This document shows positions 7,258 to 15,398 of a DNA stretch of 64,000 nucleotides, one piece after another. Position 1 is the stretch's first letter, and each line of letters begins with the position of its first letter. Both the position numbers and the translations under genes were made by a program. Where the stretch lies: contig CAZCAQ010000004.1 of assembly GCA_964496905.1 (NCBI GenBank), forward strand, positions 6,701 through 70,700, read 5' to 3'. A model generated the notes under the pieces. That model was not told where the DNA came from, did not search any database, and worked only from the letters and a program-made list of their open reading frames with translations. Origin of the DNA: CAZCAQ01 sp964496905. Its GTDB lineage: Bacteria > Patescibacteriota > WWE3 > UBA101185 > UBA10185.

Positions 7258-8076
7258 TTACTCAGCTGGCGTAGTTGTTGCTGGTGGATTTGTGACTGGT
7301 GCAGTTGGCGTAACTGCAGGTGCCACAGGGGCTTGAGCATCAGCGGGAGTCTCGTCTTCATCTGCTGCAGCATCTTCTGTGGCTTTTTCTTGCACTTCTA
7401 CATCAACACGTGGCTCGTAATATTTTAGTTTCTTAAGTTCAGCTACAAGCGCAATAAAATCTTTGTTAGAAATATCTATTTTTACGGGCTCATCGGTGTT
7501 TGGTTTAGATTCAACTGCTAAATATGGCGATGCTAAAGTTACTTGAATCGCTAGTTTAGAATTATTATCTTTGTTTTCCTCAGAAAACCTAAAGTTTTGA
7601 ACATAGACTACGCGTGCGGCTTTCTCTAAGCTTTCAAAAAATGCGATCAGTTGATCATAACTTCCTTCTGCACCTAAACTTACATTAATGTATGGGTAAC
7701 CTCCTGCGGTAGCGGCTGCTTTATCGGCTTCTGTAAAAGAGTAGGTAAGTTTAGTTACAACTAAACCTGATTCGGTTGCAATTGTATCAACTTGGGTTAA
7801 TAGTTCTGGTACCATGGGTTCATCAACTAAAACTCGCGAAACTAGGTCAGAATAATCTCCAACGACTTTTTCAAGATTTTTCATTTTGTTAAGGTTTTCA
7901 AGTTTTCCCCGCAATTGTTCATTTAGGGCAATGGCTTTTGCTAATTCTTCTTCTTTTTGAGGTTTTGAATTAATGGTTGGAATAATGATTACAAAAATCA
8001 TGACCAATATTACTACCAAAGCCAAAAGTGGCACGACAAAATTTAATAATGTTTCTTTTAATTGCACTTTGTTCAT
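7258..8076 (-). CDS. pilO: Type IV pilus inner-membrane alignment protein PilO
   Basis: PilO pairs with PilN to form the membrane alignment complex of type IV pili. The 272-residue product has one N-terminal membrane segment (about residues 12-32), a coiled-coil region (ALNEQLRGKLENLNKMK), a ferredoxin-like periplasmic domain, and an Ala/Pro/Thr-rich acidic tail of about 45 residues that is not part of the usual fold. It is last in the pilM-pilN-pilO block and begins one base after pilN ends. Confidence 0.85.
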   Translation of the reverse strand: MNKVQLKETLLNFVVPLLALVVILVMIFVIIIPTINSKPQKEEELAKAIALNEQLRGKLENLNKMKNLEKVVGDYSDLVSRVLVDEPMVPELLTQVDTIATESGLVVTKLTYSFTEADKAAATAGGYPYINVSLGAEGSYDQLIAFFESLEKAARVVYVQNFRFSEENKDNNSKLAIQVTLASPYLAVESKPNTDEPVKIDISNKDFIALVAELKKLKYYEPRVDVEVQEKATEDAAADEDETPADAQAPVAPAVTPTAPVTNPPATTTPAE

Positions 8077-8077
8077 T

Positions 8078-8680
8078 TTATTTGGTCAATGCCTCCTTGA
8101 TATACGAAATTACGAGAAAAAACTTAACATTCTTTTTTTGAGCATCTAAGCTTACTGAGTTTAGTGAAACCTCTTTAAAAGTTTTGGTTTTTTCAAGTTC
8201 TGGATATTTTTCTGCTTGAGTAGACTGAGCCACATTAGCACCTGTTAAATAGGTTGCAAAATCGGAAACAGCCAAATAATCATCGCCATCGCCAGAAACG
8301 GCCAAAGTTTGATCTTTTGCCAATGACAAGTCAGTTACCAAAATGGTCTCAGGTGTACGAACTTGTAAGTCTTTTAGCACAAGAGAGTATTTTTCACGCA
8401 TTTTAAAAATATCTCGCAAAGTTGTGTATTTCTTATCTAAGTTTCTTGCGACAATTTCAATAGAAGCTAGCTTTTTAATTTCACCTCGCAATGCTTCGGT
8501 AGTTGCAGTTTCAGCAGCTGAACGGGACGCCATGCTATTGGATACATAAAAATAGTATCCAGCTACAGCGCCAACTAAAACTAAAAGAACTATAGATAAT
8601 ACTGTGCTCAAACGGACGATCTGAGTTTTCTGCTGTTCTTTTTGCTCTTCTTGTGGAATAAGGTTTATACTTTGCGACAT
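8078..8680 (-). CDS. pilN: Type IV pilus assembly protein PilN
   Basis: PilN links the cytoplasmic PilM to PilO. The N-terminus MSQSINLIPQEEQ contains the INLIP motif that inserts into the PilM groove, followed by a membrane segment (about residues 25-46) and a coiled-coil/ferredoxin-like extracytoplasmic part, 200 residues in all. It sits between pilM (four bases upstream) and pilO (one base downstream). Confidence 0.88.
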   Translation of the reverse strand: MSQSINLIPQEEQKEQQKTQIVRLSTVLSIVLLVLVGAVAGYYFYVSNSMASRSAAETATTEALRGEIKKLASIEIVARNLDKKYTTLRDIFKMREKYSLVLKDLQVRTPETILVTDLSLAKDQTLAVSGDGDDYLAVSDFATYLTGANVAQSTQAEKYPELEKTKTFKEVSLNSVSLDAQKKNVKFFLVISYIKEALTK

Positions 8681-8684
8681 TTGG

Positions 8685-9719
8685 TTATTTAACCTCCTTT
8701 AAGGCAAGACCAACAGAAGTTACAAAAACGGGGCCTTGTTCAATTAAAAAGTCTTTATCTTTTTGAATTTTTGAGGAAAGAAGAATATTCTTCCACGGAT
8801 TAGCTAGTTCGACTTCAACATTTGTATTATTTGCAATATAAAATAGTATTCCCGGCATTAGGGCAGATCCTCCAGAAAGTATTACTTTATTAATGGTAAC
8901 ACTAGGGTTGTGGGTTGTATAGTAAGTTTTTGATCTATTTATTTCGCCCAAAATGTTGTCAAAAACGGGCTGAATCACATTAAAAATTTTGCCTTCTGCT
9001 TGAGAGCTGTCTAAACCATAGGTTTTTTTGTATTCTTCGGCTTGAGAAACATCGATTTTTAGTGCTTGGGAAAGGGCTTTTGTTATTTCAGCACCGCCAA
9101 TGTTAATGCTTCGGGTAAAGCGAACGTATCCCTTGTATGAAACAATAACTTGAGTAGATTCGGCGCCAATGTTAACTATAATCGAGGCACTAGACGCGCC
9201 TGGCGCGTTATAAAGTGACCTCTGGAGCGCTAAAGTTTCTGGTTCTATGCCTTTGGTGTTTAAACCTGCTTCTTTAATTATTTGAACGTATTTTTCTAAA
9301 ACCAGCTTTTTGGCCGCTACCAACAGAATGTTCATTTTTCCTTCTTCTCCAGCGTCATCTTCAATAATTTGAAAATCGTAGTTAACTTCATCTAGGGGAA
9401 GGGGAATGTATTGTTCGGCTTCGTAGGTAATTGAGCTTTTTAGTTCTTTAGCCGTCATTTTTGGGTAACTTATTACGCGAGTAAAAACATTAGATTCAGG
9501 CAAACCAACAACCGCATCATTAGTGGAAAAGTTCTGTTCTTGAAGAAACGTTTTAAGCACGGCCGCGTATTCCGATACGGATTCGGGATTATCGGACTTT
9601 AAATCAAGCTTGGGTGACTGAAATACGCCAAAGCTTTTTAAGACAAATTTGCCTTTGTCACTTTCAAGCTCTACGGCGCGGAAATTATTGGAACCTAGAT
9701 CTAAACCTAATACGGGCAT
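8685..9719 (-). CDS. pilM: Type IV pilus assembly ATPase-like protein PilM
   Basis: PilM is an actin-like (FtsA-fold) cytoplasmic protein that binds ATP and the PilN tail. The 344 residues show the first phosphate loop GLDLGSNNFRAVELE at the N-terminus, the PilM-typical YPKMTAKELKSSITYEAEQYIPLPLDEVNYDFQ region near 90-125, the second phosphate loop VNIGAESTQVIV, and the adenosine motif LSGGSALMPGI near residue 285. It opens the pilMNO block. Confidence 0.93.
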   Translation of the reverse strand: MPVLGLDLGSNNFRAVELESDKGKFVLKSFGVFQSPKLDLKSDNPESVSEYAAVLKTFLQEQNFSTNDAVVGLPESNVFTRVISYPKMTAKELKSSITYEAEQYIPLPLDEVNYDFQIIEDDAGEEGKMNILLVAAKKLVLEKYVQIIKEAGLNTKGIEPETLALQRSLYNAPGASSASIIVNIGAESTQVIVSYKGYVRFTRSINIGGAEITKALSQALKIDVSQAEEYKKTYGLDSSQAEGKIFNVIQPVFDNILGEINRSKTYYTTHNPSVTINKVILSGGSALMPGILFYIANNTNVEVELANPWKNILLSSKIQKDKDFLIEQGPVFVTSVGLALKEVK

Positions 9720-9769
9720 AGTAAAATTGTAATTTTAAGTAGGCACATAGTCAATTGGCAAAACATGAA

Positions 9770-10591
9770 TTAAGGGTTTACTTGAACATTCGTAAGCGGA
9801 TCAGCTGTTGAATTTTGAAACAATACGTACTCAAAGTCTACGGGCAAAAACGTATCGCTTTTGGTAACAGTGACAGTTCTACTTACGCCGCCAGATGTAC
9901 CCACAGATGTTATTTTTACACCTTGAGAAGGTATTGTAGCACTACCAGTTGGCCTAACATAAACTTTTGCATCTCCATAAACGGTTCGCACACGCAAAAA
10001 CTGTGGATTTGTTTTACCTGTGACTGTAAAGCAGCTGTTGTAACCAAAATTTGCAGTTGCCGTACTAAATCCGTTTGAATAACTAGCCGTTGTTGCATTG
10101 TAGGCATAAGAGTCGGCTTGGTAGTTTCCAGAACTACCGTGCACAAGCATGGCTATGACGGAGGGTTTTGTACCATTGGACAAGTCATTCCAGCAAACGT
10201 TAATGTTTCCGCTACCATAACCGGTTAAATTTACTTCAGCCGCGCCATTTGTAGAGGCAGCAACTTCGTATGCGGCTGTGGAATTGCCCAAAAAACTAAG
10301 TGTTGCAGTTGCGGAACCTGAAAAATCACCACTTGAAACACTCAAAGTACATTCAGAACCACAATTATTATATGTAATGTAATCTTTTAAAGTTTGAAAA
10401 TCTTTTAAAAGTAGGCGTTCAGCAAGCCCTTGCGCCGTGGCATCTGCTCTGTAAGAAAAGTCTGTCGTTACACGAGAACGTAGATTTGTAATAAATGTAG
10501 CCGAAACTCCTGCGCCAATTATTAGCGCCATAGTCATAATAACCAGGATAATTGCAAGTGTTTGACCTTTTTGATTGATATTAAAGATCAT
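9770..10591 (-). CDS. PilX-like minor pilus protein
   Basis: A 273-residue protein with the N-terminus NINQKGQTLAIILVIMTMALIIGAGVSA: a short positively charged leader, a glycine before a hydrophobic helix but not the TLxE motif, then a secreted Ser/Thr/Asn-rich beta domain. This is the layout of PilX-type minor pilins that sit near the pilus tip. It is the last of the pilin-like genes before pilM and resembles in layout the 304-residue protein encoded at 14487-15398. Cysteines CGSEC and a later pair may form disulfides. Confidence 0.6.
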   Translation of the reverse strand: MIFNINQKGQTLAIILVIMTMALIIGAGVSATFITNLRSRVTTDFSYRADATAQGLAERLLLKDFQTLKDYITYNNCGSECTLSVSSGDFSGSATATLSFLGNSTAAYEVAASTNGAAEVNLTGYGSGNINVCWNDLSNGTKPSVIAMLVHGSSGNYQADSYAYNATTASYSNGFSTATANFGYNSCFTVTGKTNPQFLRVRTVYGDAKVYVRPTGSATIPSQGVKITSVGTSGGVSRTVTVTKSDTFLPVDFEYVLFQNSTADPLTNVQVNP

Positions 10592-10610
10592 GATTTAGTG
10601 TTTAAATTGC

Positions 10611-11180
10611 TTAATATGTGCCCTTTGCAACAATTGTTGTTTTAATTACAACTTCTCCTGAAAAAGCACTACTTGTGGATGCGCCGTTGTTTTTTTCAAA
10701 ACGCATATTTAGAGTTAGCGCGCTTGGAGTACTTGCTGGATTGGCGTTAGTAAAACATGAAGATGTAACGCAAGAAACTCTTACTGAATCTGCATCCGTA
10801 ACTTCTACAGGAGTACCGCCGTCTACGCTTCGCTTTATGCATTGAACTGGCTGGCTATTCGCGGTACAAGTTGCAAGTTCATATTTTACAACTATTGGTA
10901 AAGAACTATCTAATAGCTTTGTTGTAAATTCTACCTTATCATTGTTTATAAAGTTGACGGATGTAGCATTTTTAAACTCTTTTTCAATTTTAGACACCAC
11001 AAAGTTAGTGGACCTTTCTAACTCGTTTGTGGCTTGAGTTTTTGCATAACTTCTAACCAGTGACAAAATTATATCGCCAGTTACTCCTACCGTTAGCCCT
11101 ATTAAGCCTATTACAATTAAAAGTTCAATTAGCGTATACCCAGCAGAATTTTTGGTTGTTTTAAGTGTATGTTTAATCAT
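10611..11180 (-). CDS. PilW-like prepilin
   Basis: The start at 11180 overlaps the stop of the upstream gene as TAATG, a translational-coupling junction; an earlier in-frame ATG at 11195 is less likely. The 189-residue product has the type III signal SAGYTLIELLIVIGLIG, with cleavage expected after Gly and Glu5 present, followed by the pilin helix and a beta-rich head with cysteines (CTANSQPVQC, VSCVTSSC). Minor pilins of this type prime pilus assembly. Substrate of the PilD encoded at 18224-19105. Confidence 0.75.
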   Translation of the reverse strand: MIKHTLKTTKNSAGYTLIELLIVIGLIGLTVGVTGDIILSLVRSYAKTQATNELERSTNFVVSKIEKEFKNATSVNFINNDKVEFTTKLLDSSLPIVVKYELATCTANSQPVQCIKRSVDGGTPVEVTDADSVRVSCVTSSCFTNANPASTPSALTLNMRFEKNNGASTSSAFSGEVVIKTTIVAKGTY

Positions 11181-11656
11181 TATTGGTTTTTCCAATTTGA
11201 AATATCAGTAACTATAGTTGTTGATTTAGTGTTTGGTCCCACTTCCCAAGTTACAACAGATGTAACTCGAATTATATTTTCATCGGGCGAGTTTGGGTAC
11301 ACAAAGTAAAAGTAGCGTGTTACTTTTGATAAGTTACTAACACCTAGCTCCTCTTCACCTGCATCAAACCCATCATTATTAGTATTTACATGACATTTAG
11401 CCGATGAACCAAGACAAATTGCGAGCAAAGTCTTGTAATCATCCCAAAACGTTTGTTTATCCTTTACAACTCGAATTAGCTCTATTTGCTCTGCCGCAAG
11501 CTTTGAACCTTCTAGCAAAAATTTGCTTTCTTGCGAAGATCTTAATGTGTAAACCGCTAGCGAAACTAAGGCTGTTATAACTACAACAGAAATCCCTAAA
11601 GCTAAAATTGTTTCAACTAAGCCTATTCCGTTTTGATTGATTTTTTTTATTGGCAT
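11180..11656 (-). CDS. PilV-like prepilin
   Basis: The 158-residue product begins MPIKKINQNGIGLVETILALGISVVVITALVSLAVYTL, a short basic leader, Gly-Ile cleavage region and GLVET with the conserved Glu5, typical of PilV/GspI-type minor pseudopilins. It overlaps the upstream pseudopilin by ten bases and the downstream one by one base, so the three are translated as a unit. The head domain is short and charged (NNDGFDAGEEELGV). Confidence 0.75.
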   Translation of the reverse strand: MPIKKINQNGIGLVETILALGISVVVITALVSLAVYTLRSSQESKFLLEGSKLAAEQIELIRVVKDKQTFWDDYKTLLAICLGSSAKCHVNTNNDGFDAGEEELGVSNLSKVTRYFYFVYPNSPDENIIRVTSVVTWEVGPNTKSTTIVTDISNWKNQ

Positions 11657-12171
11657 GGAGTACTTTTTGGAATTCTTTTAATTAACCCTGCTGAATTAAC
11701 AGTAACTTGATAACAATCGGCGCCTGCACTTCCTCTTTTAACAAAAAATTCTGTAGTGCCAGTTGCATCACCATTCCCAAGCGAAAAAAATACACAACCT
11801 GTCCCGTGTGAGACAATATCATCGCCTAAGTTTGCTTTTCGTTCTTCTACCGGATTTGTACAAGACTCCGCAAGAGTCTGAGAAGTAGCTCTTGTTAAGT
11901 AAACATAGTCACTACTATTTGCAACAAACTTTAACCCCCAATGCGTTACTACAGAACTGGAGTTATTGCCTTTTTTTCCGGACATTGCGTTATTTTGGAC
12001 ATTGTATAAATCATTAACAATTTGCTCTTGCGCTTGTCTTAGTTCTTGATTACGGGTGTATGCCGAAAAAGAGGGGATTAGTGCACCAGTCATAATGGCT
12101 ATTATGGAAACTACAACCAAAAGCTCAACCATTGTAAAGCCTTTTGCTGTAATTTGGACAGTTTTTAGCAT
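11647..12171 (-). CDS. FimT/GspH-like prepilin
   Basis: A 174-residue protein with the prepilin signal AKGFTMVELLVVVSIIAIMTGALIPSF and the GspH-like following helix (QELRQAQEQIVNDLYNVQNNAMSGKKGN). The head holds cysteines that could pair. The position ahead of the PilV- and PilW-like genes matches the minor pilin order fimT-pilV-pilW-pilX found in many type IV pilus loci. Confidence 0.78.
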   Translation of the reverse strand: MLKTVQITAKGFTMVELLVVVSIIAIMTGALIPSFSAYTRNQELRQAQEQIVNDLYNVQNNAMSGKKGNNSSSVVTHWGLKFVANSSDYVYLTRATSQTLAESCTNPVEERKANLGDDIVSHGTGCVFFSLGNGDATGTTEFFVKRGSAGADCYQVTVNSAGLIKRIPKSTPCQ

Positions 12172-12191
12172 ACTTAAATGGTAACAGAACT

Positions 12192-12716
12192 TTATAAAAG
12201 AGTTAAGTCGTTTCCAAGTTCGTAATAGTTGGTATCGTCGCCCCCGTCACTTGTCATGTGAGTTGTGTCTGCTTCAAGTTGAACACGCAGCTCATAGGAA
12301 GTCCCATTATGCCTATACATATAACGGTAGGTGGCGTCATTTATTGGATCAATGGGCAATTTGGAGTAGTAAGACGACAAATTGGTGTTTGTACCAAGCC
12401 AACCTTGCGAAATGTTAGAAACTGGGCCTAATGCTCCTGAAGGCAAAGTATTGCTGTAGTAAGTAGTATCTACAGTTCCTGGGTACGATCCAGTGTCGAC
12501 TTTTGCCTCAACGAACATTCGTTCAAGAGTAGAAAGATCAGAAATGCGTTTTTTATCGCGAGTTTCTGTATAAAGTATTTGGGGCTTTAGTACCATGATA
12601 AGAAAAGTGGCGAGTATTGTAATAATTGCAATGCCTATTATTAGCTCAAAAAGGGTGAATCCTTTGTTATTAAGTTTGATTATTGCAAGTTGTTTTTTAT
12701 GGATTTTGCACACCAT
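12192..12716 (-). CDS. Prepilin with GspG-like N-terminus
   Basis: The start at 12716 (MVCKIHKKQ) gives a normal 19-residue basic leader before GFTLFELIIGIAIITIL; an ATG at 12746 is also in frame. The product is about 174 residues. After the helix it carries the pattern LYTETRDKKRISDLSTLERMF and a calcium-binding-like acidic end (SDGGDDTNYYELGNDLTLL) that closely resembles the end of the pilin encoded at 19748-20254 (SDGGDNVAVYELGTTLVLL). It overlaps the previous gene by 20 bases. Confidence 0.75.
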   Translation of the reverse strand: MVCKIHKKQLAIIKLNNKGFTLFELIIGIAIITILATFLIMVLKPQILYTETRDKKRISDLSTLERMFVEAKVDTGSYPGTVDTTYYSNTLPSGALGPVSNISQGWLGTNTNLSSYYSKLPIDPINDATYRYMYRHNGTSYELRVQLEADTTHMTSDGGDDTNYYELGNDLTLL

Positions 12717-13251
12717 AACATTTTGGCGTTGGGTTTGAAAGATCATAACAGTTATTAACTGTGTTCGAGATTGTATTACACATGCTTTCCTCGGCTGAGG
12801 ACTCCATTTCCGTAGAGGCCATTAGTATATACACATTGCCATCAGATTTATAACTGTAATCGAACATATCATCCGAGCAACCCCCAGTACTACTTGAGTA
12901 TTGTGAGTTCGCCTCACTTGGCTCATTATATAAAGGGTCTCTTGGAACTACGCTTAAATATTTACCATTTGTTAGTTCGTAATTTATTTGTCCCGGGCTA
13001 TTTCCAACACCAGCTACTGCAAATGCTCCATTAGTAGTAGGATATTGTCTGTTATCCGCAAAATAAAGTTCTAATGCAGTTTGGATACGCTTTATGTCAG
13101 TCTTACGCTGAGCGTCACGTGTTTTTTTTCGAACACCTGTTGGATTAATGACTGTTAAAAGCAATCCGGCAAGTATAGAAATGATTAGCACAACTATTAA
13201 AAGTTCTATTAATGTAAATCCTTTTTTGTTTTTAGTTTTAGTTTTTATCAT
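12697..13251 (-). CDS. Prepilin with GspG-like N-terminus
   Basis: Starting at 13251 (MIKTKTKNKKGFTLIELLIVVLIISILAG), two bases after the previous stop, it encodes 184 residues. The segment INPTGVRKKTRDAQRKTDIKRIQTALELYFADNRQYPTT is the standard pseudopilin/GspG signature seen in many Patescibacteria pilins. The C-terminal part has four or more cysteines (GGCSDDMF, ESMCNTIS, NCYDLSNPTPKCYG), suggesting a disulfide-stabilised head. Confidence 0.8.
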   Translation of the reverse strand: MIKTKTKNKKGFTLIELLIVVLIISILAGLLLTVINPTGVRKKTRDAQRKTDIKRIQTALELYFADNRQYPTTNGAFAVAGVGNSPGQINYELTNGKYLSVVPRDPLYNEPSEANSQYSSSTGGCSDDMFDYSYKSDGNVYILMASTEMESSAEESMCNTISNTVNNCYDLSNPTPKCYGVQNP

Positions 13252-13253
13252 AA

Positions 13254-13754
13254 TTAATACGGAGTAGCACAAACTGGAACTTTTAGAGCACCACATACTC
13301 TGCATTGATACATTTGTCCTTGTGATGACCCATATTTTAAGCAACTTGTACCCGCAGTTCCGCTTCTTTCGGTTTTAACGCTAAGTACAAAATCGGTGGA
13401 TCCATCTTCAATATAATAAGTATAGTCAAATCCAACGCCCTCAGCCACTGGCCAATTTTTAATATAGTCCTTTAAAACAGGGTGGGCAGCAATAGCTGCA
13501 GTATTTGGAATATTGCCACCTAAATCAGCAGGAGTAGGATACTTGTCCTCAGCTGCATTATACGTTTCTAGAGCCTGTGCTAGTTTTTCCATATTAGCCA
13601 TTCTTACACCATCTCTAGCAGCGCCTTGTGAACGGCGAGGATTAATTACGCTAAGTAAAACTGCAGACAAAATACCAATTACTGATACTACAATTAAAAG
13701 TTCTATAAGTGTAAATCCATATTTCCGATTGTGTTTTTGTAAGTTGTGTTTCAT
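13254..13754 (-). CDS. Prepilin with GspG-like N-terminus
   Basis: The start at 13754 (MKHNLQKHNRKYGFTLIELL) gives 166 residues; the longer in-frame start would run through an intergenic hairpin. It has the canonical cleavage site, Glu5 and helix, then the INPRRSQGAARDGVRMANMEKLAQALETYNAAEDKYPT pattern and cysteines near the end (SCLKYG, YQCRVCGALKVPVC). Head repertoire differs between the consecutive pilins while the N-terminal 50 residues stay alike, as expected of a diversified pilin array. Confidence 0.8.
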   Translation of the reverse strand: MKHNLQKHNRKYGFTLIELLIVVSVIGILSAVLLSVINPRRSQGAARDGVRMANMEKLAQALETYNAAEDKYPTPADLGGNIPNTAAIAAHPVLKDYIKNWPVAEGVGFDYTYYIEDGSTDFVLSVKTERSGTAGTSCLKYGSSQGQMYQCRVCGALKVPVCATPY

Positions 13755-13761
13755 ATTCAAG

Positions 13762-13787
13762 CAAGTCCCCTCAAAAGAAGGGACTTG
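13762..13787 (-). promoter_or_regulatory. Intergenic hairpin between two pilin genes
   Basis: A perfect 8 bp stem (13762-13769 with 13780-13787, CAAGTCCC/GGGACTTG) with a ten-base loop, placed just after the stop of the upstream pilin on the minus strand and just before the next start. There is no T-run, so it may stabilise the abundant upstream pilin mRNA or partly attenuate readthrough. Confidence 0.5.
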
Positions 13788-13800
13788 AAAAGTAACCAAG

Positions 13801-14316
13801 TTATTGCGTCGCTGTTATTGATCTACATGTGCTAGGCACAGCCCATGTTACTGCCTGAAGAGTACCTGTGGCAGTACAAGCATATATTTGACCTGAATGG
13901 CTTGAGTGATATACAAAAGTATTACCACTTAAACCCTCTGCTGCTCGAGTTATATAAAAGTATTCATCGTTGGCTGTAGCGGGATCATCGTTCCAATAAT
14001 AGGTCCAATTAGTTGCCGCATTATCAATGGCTTGAAATCCAAAGGTACATGTGTTTGCTGCGCCAACTACAGCTGCTAGTAGGCCAGTAATCTCTCCATT
14101 CAACTCAGCACAGTTTGGATACGTACCATATGCAGAGTATGTACCTTGCGCGGATAGTGCAATTTTATTCATTGATGCCTGAATTCCTGCATCACGTGCT
14201 CTACCTCGAGCCCTCGCAGGGTTAATAACGGCAATTAATACCGCAACCAAAATACCAATAATAACAATAACGATTAAAAGCTCTATGAGCGTAAAACCTT
14301 TTCTATTTAGTTTCAT
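13801..14316 (-). CDS. Type IV pilin, possible major pilin
   Basis: The start at 14316 is set by a very strong Shine-Dalgarno, AAGGAGG, eight bases upstream; an ATG at 14370 is rejected. The 171-residue product has MKLNRKGFTLIELLIVIVIIGILVAV, a six-residue leader typical of major pilins, INPARARGRARDAG after the helix and an Ala/Thr/Tyr-rich head with two cysteine pairs. The strong ribosome binding site, its own upstream region of 170 bp and the following hairpin suggest high expression. Which of this and the pilin at 19748-20254 is the main subunit cannot be told from sequence. Confidence 0.82.
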   Translation of the reverse strand: MKLNRKGFTLIELLIVIVIIGILVAVLIAVINPARARGRARDAGIQASMNKIALSAQGTYSAYGTYPNCAELNGEITGLLAAVVGAANTCTFGFQAIDNAATNWTYYWNDDPATANDEYFYITRAAEGLSGNTFVYHSSHSGQIYACTATGTLQAVTWAVPSTCRSITATQ

Positions 14317-14486
14317 AGGGTTTCCTCCTTGTGAAAATGAAGCCACTTTACGTCCGCTAATGCGACTCACTTTCTGAATAAATAATTAGTTGAAGAAAAG
14401 TATTCGAGTTAAATGTAGCTAAAAAAGCTTTAGCAATGAAATTGGGCAGTTTCATGTTAAAAGTATAACCAGATAAAAAACTTAAA
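14317..14486 (-). promoter_or_regulatory. Non-coding stretch upstream of the pilin, with two hairpins
   Basis: Reading on the minus strand, a hairpin TGAAA/TTTCA (14437-14441 with 14450-14454) is followed by GCTAAA/TTTAGC (14418-14423 with 14429-14434) whose loop and right arm are T-rich. These could end transcription of the PilX-like gene and precede a separate pilin promoter, though no clear -35/-10 pair was found. Confidence 0.4.
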
Positions 14487-15398
14487 TCAATTGGTTGTTA
14501 CATCTCCTTTGTCAGAATAAATTGCATAATCAAAAAACGAATAAACCGCATAAGGATAGGTTTTTGTAACGCGCACGGCTCTACGAATTTTTTTGCCGCC
14601 TTGCTCAAGTTCGCCAACTGATTCAATTATAAATCCTTGGGTGGCTAATTGATTGCCATTTGAACCAACTATGGCACCTTTTTCTATTTGACCATCTATT
14701 GGTCGAATTCTAAGGCGCTGGGAACCATTCATAGCAATATTTGGGGAGCATTGAGTGTATTCTGCATATGAATTATCGTGTGAGCTACTTGCAACAGGAA
14801 AACCAACTGTGCTGACAAGTGTTGAACCAGCACTTGGAGTAATTGCCCCTTTAGTTTTAACAACTATTTCTGCACCTTCTTGAGCATAACCCGCATACAA
14901 AATGGTAGCAGGGGATCCACCAGCTGATGACCAGCAAACCCTAACATTTGTATTTTCTGTTGTGTCCAAACGTACTTCTTTAACGTCTGCCATTGTTAAA
15001 TTAGCAAATTTTACTTGGGGCGTTTTAGGCATGTAATTTACGGTAACGTAAGCTCGCGATGAAAGAGTAGGTGAATACTCAAATGTCACTAAGCATCCTT
15101 TGGCTTTAGCATCCGCTACCGCTGTGGGATCAGTACTTTCCAACTCTGTAAGGGTATCGCAATCTCCAGAAGTTAATAAAGCTTCAAGTTCGACAAAATT
15201 CTTTTGTAACATTCTTTCGGCACCGCCTTCAGCAGCAGCCAACACTCTTGCGGATGTATCTGTGTCTGAAACTCTAGATAGGGAAGTAATAGTTCTTGCC
15301 GATACGGCAATTCCTAATCCTAATGCAATAACCATAGCTACCACTACAAATAAAATAACCTGGCCTTTTTGATTTACTTTTAAAAATGAATGCGGCAT
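14487..15398 (-). CDS. PilX-like minor pilus protein
   Basis: The ATG at 15398 overlaps the stop of the upstream large secreted protein as TAATG, implying coupled translation. The 303-residue protein starts MPHSFLKVNQKGQVILFVVVAMVIALGLGIAVSARTITSLSRVSDTDTSARVLAAAEGGAERML, a PilX_N-like N-terminus with a QKGQ cleavage region lacking Glu5. The rest is a secreted Thr/Ser-rich beta domain with cysteines CDTL, KGCLV and CSPN. The pairing with the upstream protein resembles PilX-PilY1-type gene pairs of other bacteria. Confidence 0.6.
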   Translation of the reverse strand: MPHSFLKVNQKGQVILFVVVAMVIALGLGIAVSARTITSLSRVSDTDTSARVLAAAEGGAERMLQKNFVELEALLTSGDCDTLTELESTDPTAVADAKAKGCLVTFEYSPTLSSRAYVTVNYMPKTPQVKFANLTMADVKEVRLDTTENTNVRVCWSSAGGSPATILYAGYAQEGAEIVVKTKGAITPSAGSTLVSTVGFPVASSSHDNSYAEYTQCSPNIAMNGSQRLRIRPIDGQIEKGAIVGSNGNQLATQGFIIESVGELEQGGKKIRRAVRVTKTYPYAVYSFFDYAIYSDKGDVTTN